Shown here piece after piece: positions 43,425-53,504 of a stretch of 64,000 bases of DNA (the first letter of the stretch is position 1; each line of letters starts with the position of its first letter). The position numbers were made by a program, and so were the translations under genes. Source of the DNA: Cepaea nemoralis. Lineage: Eukaryota > Mollusca > Gastropoda > Stylommatophora > Helicidae. The stretch is taken from NCBI GenBank assembly GCA_014155875.1, contig JACEFZ010017451.1, positions 116,001 through 180,000 on the forward strand, given 5' to 3'. A model generated the notes under the pieces. That model had not been told where the DNA came from. It ran no database searches and was given only the letters and a program-made list of their open reading frames with translations.

Positions 43425-43790
43425 AATTAGTTATGGAAATGTAACTAGTGATAACAAATGTAATTAATGATAGCAAATGTAACTAGTGATAACATGTTGT
43501 CGATTTAACCAGTGATAACAAATGTAACTAGTGATAACAAATGTAACAAGTGATAACAAATGTAATTAGTGATAACATGTAGTCAATGTAACTAGTGATA
43601 ACAAATGTAACTAGTGATAACAAATGTAACTAGTGATAACAAATGTTACAAGTGATAACATGTACCTTGTGTTAACAAATGTAATTAGTGATAACAAATG
43701 TAACTTGTGATAACAAATGTAACTAGTGGTAACAAATGTAACTAGTGATAACAAATGTAGCTAGTGATAAAAAAAATAACCAGTGATAAC
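43425..43790. repeat. 19 bp minisatellite ending next to exon 10
   Basis: About 18 copies of AACTAGTGATAACAAATGT. The last unit is about 25 bp from exon 10 and could occupy the branch-point region (units contain GTGATAAC). Confidence 0.93.
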
Positions 43791-43816
43791 ATTTGATGGA
43801 ATCTTGATCTCCTCAG

Positions 43817-43971
43817 CTGAGCCTGTTGACTGGACCTTTGCCCAGCTGGAGCTTCTGGAAAAACAAGGCATTGACCTGCGGAAGGAAATGGAAAGCCGCT
43901 TGATGCTACTGGAAGAACAGTACCGGAAGGAGAAAGAAGAGGCTGACATGCTGTTTGAGCAGCAGCGACAA
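43817..43971 (+). CDS. unc-104/KIF1A: Kinesin-3 exon 10: coiled coil after FHA
   Basis: It encodes [20 protein letters not shown], then a charged helix with [20 protein letters not shown] and DMLFEQQRQ. Residues [14 protein letters not shown] are a KIF1 hallmark, and the helix is the coiled coil implicated in folding back on the motor (autoinhibition). The acceptor GATCTCCTCAG ends at 43816 and the donor CAA|GTAGGT is at 43972. It runs from phase 1 to phase 0. Confidence 0.95.
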
Positions 43972-44149
43972 GTAGGTTTTAGGCACCCTGTATAGCTTTC
44001 TTTTTGAGTATTGAGTAACAATGCTAGGACATTCTTGTGTTTTATGACAAACAACATTGTCTGTTTATCTTGTCTTTGTGTCTTCAGTCATTGTGTCTCC
44101 AGTCTTTGTATTCTTCTTGATTGTAAGCTCTTATTACTAGGAGCACCCA

Positions 44150-44360
44150 CCATCTAATTATAATTGAATTGTTGTTATCTCATTATAATAGAATTATGTT
44201 ACTGTCATTGTAGTATAATTTTGTTACTCTTATTATAATTGAATTATGTTATTCTCATTATAATAGAATTGTGTTAGTCTTATTATTATAGACTTCTTTA
44301 GCACTCATTAATAACAAATTATGTTACTGTCATATATATAATTTGTTACTCTCATTATGA
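44150..44360. repeat. AT-rich degenerate repeat of about 35 bp
   Basis: About six units of TCTCATTATAATAGAATTAT followed by GTTACTG. It lies in the intron between exons 10 and 11. Confidence 0.7.
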
Positions 44361-44462
44361 TCATGATTGGGGGGAGGGGGGGGGGGAGAATTTCACTGTG
44401 ATTATGATTATAGTTTTGTGTTTCCTGGGATTATTATGTACGTATGTACATTCTTTGATCAG

Positions 44463-44568
44463 GATTATGAGAACCGAATCCAAACCCTGCAGGAACAAGT
44501 TGAGCGCCACTCGATGATTTCAAGTGTTGCCACGACTGGCATCTTCGAGGAAGAAGAAGAGGAAGAAG
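44463..44568 (+). CDS. unc-104/KIF1A: Kinesin-3 exon 11: coiled-coil end and acidic stretch
   Basis: It encodes DYENRIQTLQEQVERHSM, ISSVATTGIF and a run of seven glutamates. KIF1A has the same order, with an EEEE-rich segment before the stalk domain. The acceptor TTCTTTGATCAG ends at 44462 and the donor GAAG|GTAACT is at 44569. It runs from phase 0 to phase 1. Confidence 0.93.
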
Positions 44569-44629
44569 GTAACTGTGTCTGCTTGCTGTTTGTTTCGTAC
44601 ACCATATTGTATTATTTCTGTTCTCTGTT

Positions 44630-44960
44630 GGTAGGACTTTCATACTGGTAGGACGTTCTATATGTTAGAACTTTCATACTGGTGGGACTTTCATACTGGT
44701 AGGATTTTCATATTGGTAAGACTTTATATCTGGTAGGATTTTAATACTGGTAGGACTTTCAAACTGGTAGGACTATCATACTGGTGGGATTTTCAAACTG
44801 GTAGGACTTTCTACCTGGGAGGACTTTCATACTGGTAGGATTTTCATACTGGTAGAACTTTCTATCTGGTAGAACTTTCATACTGGTAGGAATTGTATAC
44901 TGGTAGGACTTTCATACTGGTAGGACTTTCATACTGGTAGGACTTACATACTGGAAAGAA
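44630..44960. repeat. 17-18 bp minisatellite
   Basis: About 18 copies of GGTAGGACTTTCATACT. It begins about 60 bp after the exon 11 donor; each unit has a donor-like GGTAGGA step. Confidence 0.92.
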
Positions 44961-44984
44961 TTTTAATGAGGTCTTATTCTTGAG

Positions 44985-45115
44985 GTCCCAAACAAATGCA
45001 TCATTTGCCTTGCAAAGTGGTGTAGGCATTCCAGTCTCTCCACAGATCTCAGTCCCTAGTGATAATACTCCTCAAGGCCATAGTCTTGGCAGTTCTCTTG
45101 GTCTGCCCCTGACTC
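44985..45115 (-). mobile_element. LINE 3' fragment, minus strand
   Basis: GTGTAGGCATTCCAGTCTCT and CCACAGATCTCAGTCCCTAG match 57868-57905. Short and old. Confidence 0.55.
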
Positions 45116-45129
45116 TTGTACTGCTAATG

Positions 45130-45497
45130 CCATGGCTCTCAACCTTTTTTGGCCCATGCCTCCCTTTACCATATGTTCAGAACGTCATTCCCCCCTTTTG
45201 AATTTCCTCCCTATAAATCTTTCCCCCCCCCCCCCTACCCCCTCCACAGTATACATAAAAAGTGGAAGCTAAATTTAGTAACACATTCTAGAACAAGTCT
45301 AGACATCTACATAAAACGTGATTTGCGGGTCTACTTACGTTATGAAACGAATTTTATTAGGGTGAGAAGTACAGAACCGTAAAATTTAGAGGGAAAAACA
45401 ATGTCAAGTAACTGGTTCTTGTATTAATGTGATCTTGAAATAATCTTAATCCCCCCCCTCCTCCCGGGGAGAATTCCATACCAGTTGAGAACCACTG
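45130..45497. mobile_element. Short non-autonomous hAT element, 368 bp
   Basis: Ends CCATGGCTCTCAACC and (reversed) CAGTGGTTCTCAACT. An exact 8 bp duplication, TGCTAATG, lies at 45122-45129 and 45498-45505. It contains no ORF of note and carries C runs at both sides. A typical hAT MITE. Confidence 0.9.
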
Positions 45498-45701
45498 TGC
45501 TAATGTATTGTATTCAGTCACCACTGTGTTCTCCACTGCCTCTCTTCTCATTCACGTGAATCATATTCGCTATGCCTTAACTATAGACGCTGGCTAAATA
45601 TTTGACAATTCTTATCTTAATGTGTTTATCTCTCTAAATGTATCATCATGTTTTCATATTTGTGGAAATATGTATTACTAATGCTGTATAAATTGTTTCA
45701 G

Positions 45702-45784
45702 AAGTACAGTGGACTGATCGAGAGAAAGATTTGGCCGCTTGGGCTTTTAGAAAGTGGAAGTATCACCAATTCACTTCATTGAGA
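45702..45784 (+). CDS. unc-104/KIF1A: Kinesin-3 exon 12: start of KIF1 stalk domain
   Basis: It encodes [20 protein letters not shown] then YHQFTSLR, matching the opening of the Pfam 'Kinesin protein 1B' domain (KIF1A: W.ER...LALWAFRKW.YYQFTSLR). The acceptor AATTGTTTCAG ends at 45701 and the donor AGA|GTAAGT is at 45785. Degraded copies of its last bases plus the donor recur in the downstream intron. Confidence 0.95.
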
Positions 45785-46040
45785 GTAAGTTTTGTCTTGT
45801 TTGTGTGAATAAATGTTTGAGTGAGGGGAGAGGAGAGAGAGAGAGAGAGAGGGGGGGGGGGGAATGGAAGGAGGGAGAGACATGACTAATTGGACATCAT
45901 TGAGGGATACATTTTGTCTTTTTGAATGAGTAAAGGTTTGAGTGATGGGAGTAATGAGAGAGACAGGCATGACTAATTGACATCATTGAGGATAAGTTAT
46001 GTCTTTTTTAATGAGTAAAGATTTGAGTGAGGGGAGGAAT
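45785..46040 (+). repeat. Diverged tandem copies of the exon 12 donor region
   Basis: Exon 12 CACTTCATTGAGAGTAAGT is followed by TTTTGTCTT and GAGTGAGGGGAG. Copies recur as CATCATTGAGGGATACATTT (45895) and CATCATTGAGGATAAGTTAT (45979), with the same downstream GAGTAAAG.TTTGAGTGA. A fourth, CATAATTAAGGGTAAGTTA, is at 46885 after a LINE insertion. GA microsatellites lie inside. Confidence 0.8.
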
Positions 46041-46841
46041 GAGAACGAACGAACGAACAAACAAACTTTATTTTCAAAGGGTTAAGAATTGGGCATGCAG
46101 GCCCGTCTAACATTCTCCCCTTCTATCACTCTCTTTCATACATTATTTCATTCACACATCATTCAAGGCTAACAGAGAACAGCAACAATATAAAAGATAT
46201 GCATTATAAAGGTATGGGCAAAATGCGAACACCAAAACTACACGACACAGTAACATTAGATAATGGTCTGACACTTGTTATTAGCCATGTGGAATATAGT
46301 GGCCTACCAAAAGGGGACTGGCTGTTATACTAGGGTTTTGTTATTATTATTATTATCTCTATTATGAAGGGGGAAGGTAATCCGTACTGAGATAGTGTTC
46401 GAATAGTTTGCGATTATATGAATAGGGATTGGTGATGTCTTTGATTTCTTGTGGAAGATTGTTCCACAGCTGAGCTGCAGAGTACGTTAAGCTTGTTTTG
46501 TATAAGTCAATCCTAGGCTTCGGAATGTGTAGTATATTTAAACGTTTACTGTGTCTAGCATTATATTTAAACAATGGCCAAAGGTAATTTGGGGCATTCT
46601 GATGCAGGATTTTGTGAATTAGTTTAGCTTTATTGAAAAGCAGGCGTTTGCGGAGTGGTAGTAACTGAAGGCGTTTATACAGGCTAGGATTGTCAGATAA
46701 ATGTTTGCTATAAATTAGACTCATGGCCCGTTTCTGGAGTGAGTAAAGTCGTTTGGTGTTTGAATTAGAACAACCGTCCCAGATTGTAGAGCAGTAGTCA
46801 AAGTGTGTCTGTATATGAGAAGTATAGAATAGTTTCCTTGT

Positions 46842-46846
<5 letters not shown>
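46040..46846 (-). pseudogene. LINE reverse transcriptase C-terminal fragment with 3' tail
   Basis: The reverse complement reads FYTSHIQTHFDYCSTIWDGC, then KRLYSLQKRAMSLIY and a 120-residue open stretch containing RIDLYKTSLTYSAAQLWNNL. This is the C-terminus of a CR1/L2- or jockey-like reverse transcriptase. The 3' end has AATAAAGTTTG and (TTGT/TCGT) repeats. ATGAGA on both sides may be the target duplication. Confidence 0.9.
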
Positions 46847-46877
<31 letters not shown>

Positions 46878-47149
46878 ACTAATTGACATAATTAAGGGTA
46901 AGTTAAATGGACTAGCTGAAATTTTAAAAAAGGGTTAAATTTAAAAGGAAGGCCAGACAGACACATAATCAGATTGCAACTGGTACCATTAGTATTGGGA
47001 ACTCTTGGCTGGCTGTTGAAGATGAGGACGGGGCACATATATAAATGTCCTTAGTGCTGTGATGTTGGTTATTGATTCAACTCAACTCATTGAAAGTGTG
47101 GTTGCTGTCTCTGGAGTTGTCTCGGCTGGGAAAGATTAGTTTCATTTTC

Positions 47150-47500
47150 TTGTCAGGACATGTGGGTGTACATGGAAATGGACAGGCTTGCAGGTAAGGC
47201 TACGGTGGAGGTGGGCGAGCCATGGACCAGGCTGACATTCTGAATGCTCTACATATGCACATGTGGTTTGGCGTCGCAGGCAGCAGAGCACACACTCCAG
47301 GACTGCCCAAACTACAACATATCCAGGCGAACCTTCTGGCCTAGAGAGACAACAGTGGAAGATAAACTCTATGGACCGCTGAGTGAACTAAAAAAGACTG
47401 TTAGATTCATGCAAGAGACAACATTGCAGTTATAGACATATTTCAAGCGAACAAAAGAAGAAGAAGAAGTGATGACTGTGAATCTACATCCAGGGTCAGA
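47150..47500 (+). pseudogene. LINE RNase H and C-terminal fragment
   Basis: GHVGVHGNGQA corresponds to the RNase H motif G..GV.GNE.AD. After a frameshift, AEHTLQDCPNYNISRRTFWP and LKKTVRFMQETTLQL match the segment that ends such ORFs (H.L..CP....R...WP). Broken by frameshifts. Confidence 0.82.
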
Positions 47501-47594
47501 CTGCGAGAACAGCAAGTTAAAAGAAGTGTGGCCAGACAAAAACACTAAGCAGGAAGCCAAAGAAGATTAATAAACAAACACAGAACTAACTAGC

Positions 47595-47815
47595 TAAACT
47601 AACTAACATTGTAACATGGCAGACTTTTATGTTGGCATTCTGGCAGTGGCATTATGCATAGTATATCTGTGCGGGCTGTTGGTTTGTCGAGACTCCTGTC
47701 TGTTCCACTGTTCACATGGGGCAGTGAGGAACATTTTGTGTGATATTTACTGGCACAGGAATGGAGCATTATGGGGCAACCCTGTGAAGTTGGAACCTGG
47801 ACATTGAAAATGTTT
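47595..47815 (+). repeat. Dispersed repeat family 2, plus copy
   Basis: Matches the reverse complement of 3160-3345 (GGCACAGGAATGGAGCAT, CATAGTATATCTGTGCGGGC). It ends about 45 bp before the exon 13 acceptor duplication. Confidence 0.7.
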
Positions 47816-47858
47816 GCTATGCAGTGATGAAAGTCTGACTGGTTTGATTGCCATCTGA

Positions 47859-47991
47859 GATGTCCAGTGAACTGGTGGCACATTCATACTTTATGATCAT
47901 TATATTTAATTTTGCCATCAGGATGACCAGTGAACTGGTGGCACATTCATACTTTATGATCATTATATTTAATTTTGCCATCAGGATGACC
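47859..47991 (+). repeat. 63 bp tandem duplication of the exon 13 acceptor
   Basis: AACTGGTGGCACATTCATAC, TTTATGATCATTATATTTAA, TTTTGCCATCAG|GATGACC occurs twice, 63 bp apart (AG at 47921 and 47984). Use of the upstream AG would give GAT GAC CAG TGA, an immediate stop. Confidence 0.95.
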
Positions 47992-48053
47992 TCTGGGGCA
48001 ATGCAATCTTCCTCAAAGAGGCCAATGCCATCAGTGTGGAGCTGAATAAAAAG
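47985..48053 (+). CDS. unc-104/KIF1A: Kinesin-3 exon 13: KIF1 stalk domain
   Basis: A 69 bp exon, phase 0 to 0, encoding [20 protein letters not shown] and NKK, almost identical to the KIF1A segment. The acceptor TTTTGCCATCAG ends at 47984 and the donor AAG|GTATGC is at 48054. The acceptor and the first seven exonic bases occur in a second copy 63 bp upstream. Confidence 0.95.
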
Positions 48054-48155
48054 GTATGCCCCTCTTTCTATACAAGATGTAAACTGCTGTACTCTTGTTT
48101 TTTAAATTTATTAATATTGTTCATGTTTGTTTGTTGTTGTTGTTTTTTTTGGTTG

Positions 48156-48178
48156 GGGGGGGGGGGGGGGGGGGGGGC
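48156..48178. repeat. G homopolymer run
   Basis: About 22 G in a row following a T run. Prone to sequencing and replication error. Confidence 0.9.
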
Positions 48179-48179
48179 A

Positions 48180-48475
48180 TTAGCTTGCTTTGAACTCAAG
48201 TGTAGTCCATACACGTGCTACTATTTCTAGTGCACTGGAGTGATGTTTGAGGGTTTATTAGCTTTCCCTTTTGCCAATGACCCTCACCATCAAGTGAACC
48301 CACTGTGACTTCTGTAATGTACATCCCCACGTCGAGGACAAGAAGTCAAAATTTTAGTCCACCTGACCGGCGTAGGGGTTGAACCCGCTACTTCGGCATC
48401 AGCACACTGGAAGTTTAAGATCAAGTGTACTTATCTTGCACAGTTTGCAGCTACTGCACTAGCCAGGCAGCCTCA
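48180..48475 (-). mobile_element. SINE-B copy, minus strand
   Basis: TTTGAACTCAAGTGTAGTCC, GGGGTTGAACCCGCTACTTC (inverted B box), GGCATCAGCACACTGGAAGT and the head GCCAGGCAGCCT. Confidence 0.88.
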
Positions 48476-48727
48476 ACACCCCCCCCCCCATGTCCTACAC
48501 CGCAAGTTACTATAGGCAGTAGATGACAGTTTTTTTCCCCTTTCAATAGGACATTAAATCACAATAATTGTAATAGGAATATTTAGAAAGGGGGAGGTGA
48601 AGGAGGAGTACTTGACAACTGTGGGTAGCAATATAAAACCCTAGTCTGGTATATACGTGTGTTTGATTTCATTGCGTGTCATCTGGATTTTAAATACATG
48701 TTTGTTTCAGAAGATGTCAGGTTTTAA

Positions 48728-49414
48728 CCCTTTACAGGGCAGACGCTTGTCCGTTTTCTAGCCCTGAACGGGCAAGATTTTTTCAGGTTCGGTAAAATTT
48801 CGGGTCGCGTTAGTAAAAACATCACAAATAAGGTGTTAGTCAACCGATTTTAGTTAAATAAACAACACAATGAAGGGAAAAGCATGCAGAATATGTTACT
48901 CACGTGATTGTTGTCGGTAATCCATATATGAACACAAATATTTACGAAATACAGGCATGTTGTTTGTGATTTTCCGTCATCTATACAGGCAATTTACAAA
49001 CACATTTTCAGAATCATAATCACTTTATTTAAAGTCCGACTCAGACTGCTAATGCAAAGTAACGCTTTGCACTGATATCTAGCTCCGATTAATAGTCAAC
49101 TTCGTGCCCTTTAATGTCATTTAAATTGAACCTAGCGAAATCTCGGCTATCACTTGAAGAATCGCCAACATCCGTTTTGAAAAACAGCGTAAAAATCCCG
49201 AAAACTATCAAAAATTGTCCGTAAAAGTCCATTCAAATTCATACTATCGCGTTTACAAATGGCGGCCATGTTGTCAAGCTGTCGGCGAAAGCGAAAGTAG
49301 CGGTCGGAAGTGTCGGAAAGCCGAGAGATCGCGATTTTACAATGCATAATAGTATCGGCCGCTACGATCGTTTTATGACATCGGCCGGAATTGGCCGCTA
49401 TGACCTGTAAAGGG
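48728..49414. mobile_element. piggyBac-like MITE, 687 bp, TTAA-flanked
   Basis: TTAA at 48724-48727 and 49415-49418. Left end CCCTTTACAGGGCAGA; the right end reads GACCTGTAAAGGG, with one change. Same family as 20350-21043. Inserted between exons 13 and 14. Confidence 0.9.
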
Positions 49415-49469
49415 TTAATCAGATATGACAGCTATCACATGACAGTAGACAGTACTACCTGCTTCTGTT

Positions 49470-49950
49470 AGCGCCGAATGTTGGGCAAAGCTTACCAAAC
49501 CCGACACCCCACATTGTGCCAGTGGCTTTGGGCAGAGGAGTGCAATTGAGAGGGTACAAGCCTTGTCCTGGTGCGAGGAAATTCAGCCTAAAGACTAAAT
49601 ATCATGGCAGGACAGTCAAGGCCTTAGGCCTTGGTCAGCAACTGGTCTATGATTGAAGCTCCGATAGGCGGACAGTAAGAGCATTGCTTCACTGATCCAG
49701 CAGCTTCTGCAGCTTGTCTTGTTCGAGACGTAATGGTGTTAGCTTTCCTCTGGAGTGAACTAGGCAGGCTGAGAGAGGGATCATGATGCATGGGCAACAC
49801 ATGGTCTCAACAATTCAGCCCAGGCTTTGTGCTATGAAGAGGTATAACTCCCTCCCTGGCCTTAACTGGTCTTGGAAAACCACCATGGATTGTAGTTATT
49901 ATGTCTTTTTGATGCACAATGTAACAAACTATCTTCTGTCAAGACAGTAA
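49470..49950 (-). repeat. Dispersed repeat family 1, longest copy, minus strand
   Basis: The reverse complement carries TCTTGACAGAAGATAGTTTG, CTGCCTAGTTCACTCCAGAG and ACAAGACAAGCTGCAGAAGC as at 3745-3945, and extends further. It ends 130 bp before exon 14. Confidence 0.7.
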
Positions 49951-50078
49951 GGTGCAAGTTCAGTTGTTTCAGTGAAGATTTGTCTTACCTGTGATTGTCC
50001 AGTTTGATAATTTGTTGTTAATTAGATCCCACACTTGAAGATTAACCTCATCTCATAACAACTCTGCCATTTGCACAG

Positions 50079-50251
50079 GTTCAGTTCCAGTTTGTCTTGC
50101 TGACCGATACTCTGTACTCACCACTTCCTCCTGACCTACTTTCTGCTGAAGATCGCGACGAAATGAGACCCTTCCCCAAAACCATCGTAGCAGTGGAGGT
50201 ACAGGACATGAAGAACGGAGCCACTCACTATTGGAGTCTCGACAAACTTCG
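50079..50251 (+). CDS. unc-104/KIF1A: Kinesin-3 exon 14: KIF1 stalk domain, last exon in window
   Basis: It encodes [40 protein letters not shown] and [18 protein letters not shown]. This follows the KIF1A order ([13 protein letters not shown] ... [21 protein letters not shown]). The acceptor CCATTTGCACAG ends at 50078 and the donor CG|GTGAGA is at 50252. It ends in phase 2. The expected next exon (QRLDLM.EMYD in KIF1A) was not found in the remaining 13.7 kb. Confidence 0.95.
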
Positions 50252-50650
50252 GTGAGAAATTAACTTGTCACCTGCACCGGATTTTTTACCATCTTGCCAG
50301 TTTGTTCACATCCCATTTTATTGCATTTGGTTTTTGTTTGAAATTATGCTTTCAGTTCTATTTTTTTTTCCCCAACCCTGTTTGCATAATTTCTGTAAAT
50401 CTGGTGTACTTATTCACATTTTCATGGCATATTCCCTTAGAAATTCACTCATTTTATATTTTGTTTATAATTATTCTTGTTTATTATAATTCTGTTATAC
50501 TATTACTCTATTTTGTTGTTTTGAGTTAATTTTATTATGTTAAATTATTTTATGTATTTGTTTACAAAATCTCAGAATAGGTTTATTTTATAATATATTG
50601 TATGTAGTATGATGCTTACTAAGGCAGTCACAATGACACAAGTACCTGTG
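50252..50650. other. T-rich intron start after exon 14
   Basis: AT-rich, no repeat unit. The small Phe/Leu-rich ORFs here reflect composition. Confidence 0.5.
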
Positions 50651-50654
50651 TCTG

Positions 50655-51063
50655 TTGATTAGGACTAAAGTGTCCCAGACTGCATATAATATACATAAAT
50701 TAAGAGACATACTTCTGACCCCAGAAGTGAAGTGTCTTAGACTGCATATAATATACATAAATTAGGAGACATACTTCTGACCCCAGGGGTAAAGTGTCTT
50801 AGAGTGCATACAATATACATAAATTAGGAGACATACTTCTACCCCAGAAGTAAAGTGTCTTAGAGTGCATATACTATACATAAATTAGGAGACATACTTC
50901 TGACCCCAGGGGTAAAGTGTCTTAGAGTGCATATAATATACATAAATTAGGAGACATACTTCTGACCCAAGGGGTAAAGTGTCTTAGAGTGCATATAATA
51001 TACATAAATTAGGAGACATAATTCTGACTCCAGGGGTAAAGTGTCTTAGAGTGCATATAAAAT
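50655..51063. repeat. 62 bp minisatellite
   Basis: About 6.5 copies of AAGTGTCTTAGAGTGCATAT, AATATACATAAATTAGGAGA, CATACTTCTGACCCCAGGGG TA. Related to the next array. Confidence 0.93.
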
Positions 51064-51064
51064 G

Positions 51065-51195
51065 TTTTGTTTTGCATATCCTTTACAGGATATTGCTGTC
51101 AACATCAGCATCTTTCAGCTGATTGTTGATTTCTTGGCAAGATTACGCTCAGTAGTTTGCCATTGCTTTCTGAGCGACCGGCTCACATACCCTGT
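51065..51195 (-). mobile_element. SINE-A 3' fragment, minus strand
   Basis: TGCATATCCTTTACAGGATA, AGATTACGCTCAGTAGTTTG. It lies between the 62 bp and 48 bp arrays. Confidence 0.75.
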
Positions 51196-51297
51196 AAGTT
51201 ACAGGCGCGGAGAGAACCGCTACTGATTCTCACGCAATGTCACATTACTTACAAGATTACGGAGAAAGTCATGTAACCTCTAGACCAGGGAGACCGG

Positions 51298-52150
51298 CCT
51301 AATACACATAGTCATGAAAAATACTTCTACCACAGGAGTTAGTGTGTCTAATACACATAATCATGAAAAATACTTCCACCACAAGAGTAGTGTGTGTCTA
51401 ATACACATAATCATGAAAAATATTTCTACCACAAGTGTAGAGTGCGTCTCATATCACATGTGTCTAATACACATAGTCATGAAAAATACTTCTACTACAG
51501 AAGTTAGTGTGATTAGACACATAATCATTAAAAATACTTCTACCACAAGACTAGTGTGTGTCTGATACACATAATCGTTGTCTGATACACATAATCGTGA
51601 AAAATACTTCTACCACAAGAGTAGTGTGTGTCTAATACACATAGTCAATCGTGAAAAATACTTCCACCACAAGATAATGTGTGTCTAATACGCATAATAA
51701 TGAAAAATATTTCTACCACAAGTGTAGAGTGTGTCTAATATCACATGTGTCTAATACACATAGTCATGAAAAATACTTCTACTACAGGAGTTAGTGTGAT
51801 TAGACACATAATCATGAAAAATACTTCTACCAGAAGAGTAGTGTGTGTCTAATACATATAATCATGAAAAATACTTCTACTACAGGAGTTAGTGTGATTA
51901 GACACATAATCATGAAAAATACTTCTACCAGAAGAGTAGTGTGTGTCTAATACACATAATCATGAAAAATACTTCTACCACAGGAGTTAGTGTGTGTCTA
52001 ATACACATAATCATGAAAAATACTTCTACCACAAGAGTAGTGTGTGTCTAATACACATAATCATGAAAAATACTTCTACCACAAGAGTAGTGTGTGTCTA
52101 ATACACATAATCATGAAAAATACTTCTACCACAGGAGTAAAGTGTCTCAT
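51298..52150. repeat. 47-49 bp minisatellite
   Basis: About 17 copies of GTGTCTAATACACATAATCA, TGAAAAATACTTCTACCACA, AGAGTAGT. Shared order ACATA ... TACTTCT.AC..CAG.GGT ... GTGTCT with the 62 bp array suggests a common origin. Confidence 0.93.
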
Positions 52151-52194
52151 TGTGTATCTCCATTGTCTCAGTATTATACACTATAATCATCCTC

Positions 52195-52345
52195 ATCATC
52201 ATCATCTTCCACTTCTGCCGTCAAGCGTCGTGGGAAAGAATAATTTGCACTCCATCGCCCGATGGATAATGTCATTACGTGTGACTGTACAATGTCTTTG
52301 ATGTCATCAATCCATTTTCGTCTTGCGTGTCCTCTCTAATAATGC
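52195..52345 (-). mobile_element. LINE C-terminal fragment, minus strand
   Basis: The reverse complement reads RGHARRKWIDDIKDIVQSHV then WSANYSFPR, like the GRPRRRWIDD tail of LINE reverse transcriptases. Confidence 0.65.
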
Positions 52346-52349
52346 CTAA

Positions 52350-53030
52350 TAATGAGACAGTACAGGCACACTCTAAGAAAAATTACACTTCCGGTGAGAA
52401 GTATATTTTCCAAATTATGTGTACGTTTGTAAAAAAAAAGACTGAAGATGAAATGACACTATATTTACTTGTTTCTTTGTGTCTGTCTCAGCAAGCATTG
52501 TACTATATATATATATATATAAAAGCAGAATTTTCTCATAATTTATTTCATTCTTGGTAATTACAAAAAAGATGTAAATTTTAGTGTGTGTGTTTTTAAG
52601 AAACAGGTCATGTTAAACAGTATTTTGTCATGTAGCGTTGAATGAAACCAGACATGACCATGCACTGTGATAGTTGTCATAATTACCCACCTCCCAAGAC
52701 TTTAAAGGAATGAGACAGGGCGGAGTGGCTAATCTTGGAATTCAGTTTTAGGCTGGCAAGGTTTATGGTGCATACAGAATGATTATGTTAACTCTTAAAC
52801 AATGTGAATTTGTCCCACATTCGGTGCTGGATTCTTCTGTCTCTTGAGTTTTCTTGCTGATGTATATGAAGTCTAAAGTTAGTCACCTCCAGGATTTTAT
52901 TTTCTAAGTTGATGCAATAGATAGTTACAAAGGAAACATTTCAAAAGTATAACCTGCTGTAAACAAAACAAAGTGTTTCCGAAAGTAACTAATTACAGTT
53001 ACAGCTTCCCATTATTGCTCCAAACATTGA
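52350..53030. other. Intron sequence without recognised feature
   Basis: A short (TA)n run at 52505-52520. Nothing else that I can name. Confidence 0.45.
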
Positions 53031-53034
53031 CTCT

Positions 53035-53260
53035 CTGGTCTGGTGGTGTAGTAGTTAGTGCACTTGTCGACCAAGGCCATGGTCCACATTCAAGCCCCAG
53101 GAGAGGCAGGATTATTTTGTTCCCTCCCGTACAGCTCTAGGGTTGACACAGCCTTATAAAAATTGATCACCAGATATTTTTCATAAATGTCTGGGATGCA
53201 AAGGAAGAGAACTGGACACACTACCTCATATATCATAACCTAGTATATGTGAAGGCCTAG
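53035..53260 (+). mobile_element. SINE-C copy
   Basis: CTGGTGGTGTAGTAGTTAGT head, GTCCACATTCAAGCCCCAGG B-box region, body CCTCCCGTACAGCTCTAGGG. Confidence 0.55.
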
Positions 53261-53504
53261 CACTTGACACTAGAAAAGTTTTAGCAGCTCCTCCTGTGGG
53301 ACTGTCTCTATGTGTATCTGATATATGTCTGTATTGGCTTGTGTTCTTATGTTATTACCTTGTTCATTCCTTTCATATAGTCACCAACATGATCATCTTG
53401 ATACCTAGATTGCACTGAATGTTATTGAAATAAGAAACATTTAGATAATGGCTTTTTCATTCTCTTGTTGGGGCATGCTTGGAATTTTTATTTATGATGC
53501 TTTG

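Noticed and set aside
43783..43816. Earlier start of exon 10 in the open frame from 43783
   Set aside because: The frame is open, but the CTCCTCAG acceptor at 43816 gives the phase and the KIF1A-like start; upstream codons do not match the family.
44367..44462. Poly-Gly start upstream of exon 11
   Set aside because: Comes from a G run in the intron; the exon starts at 44463 after TTTGATCAG.
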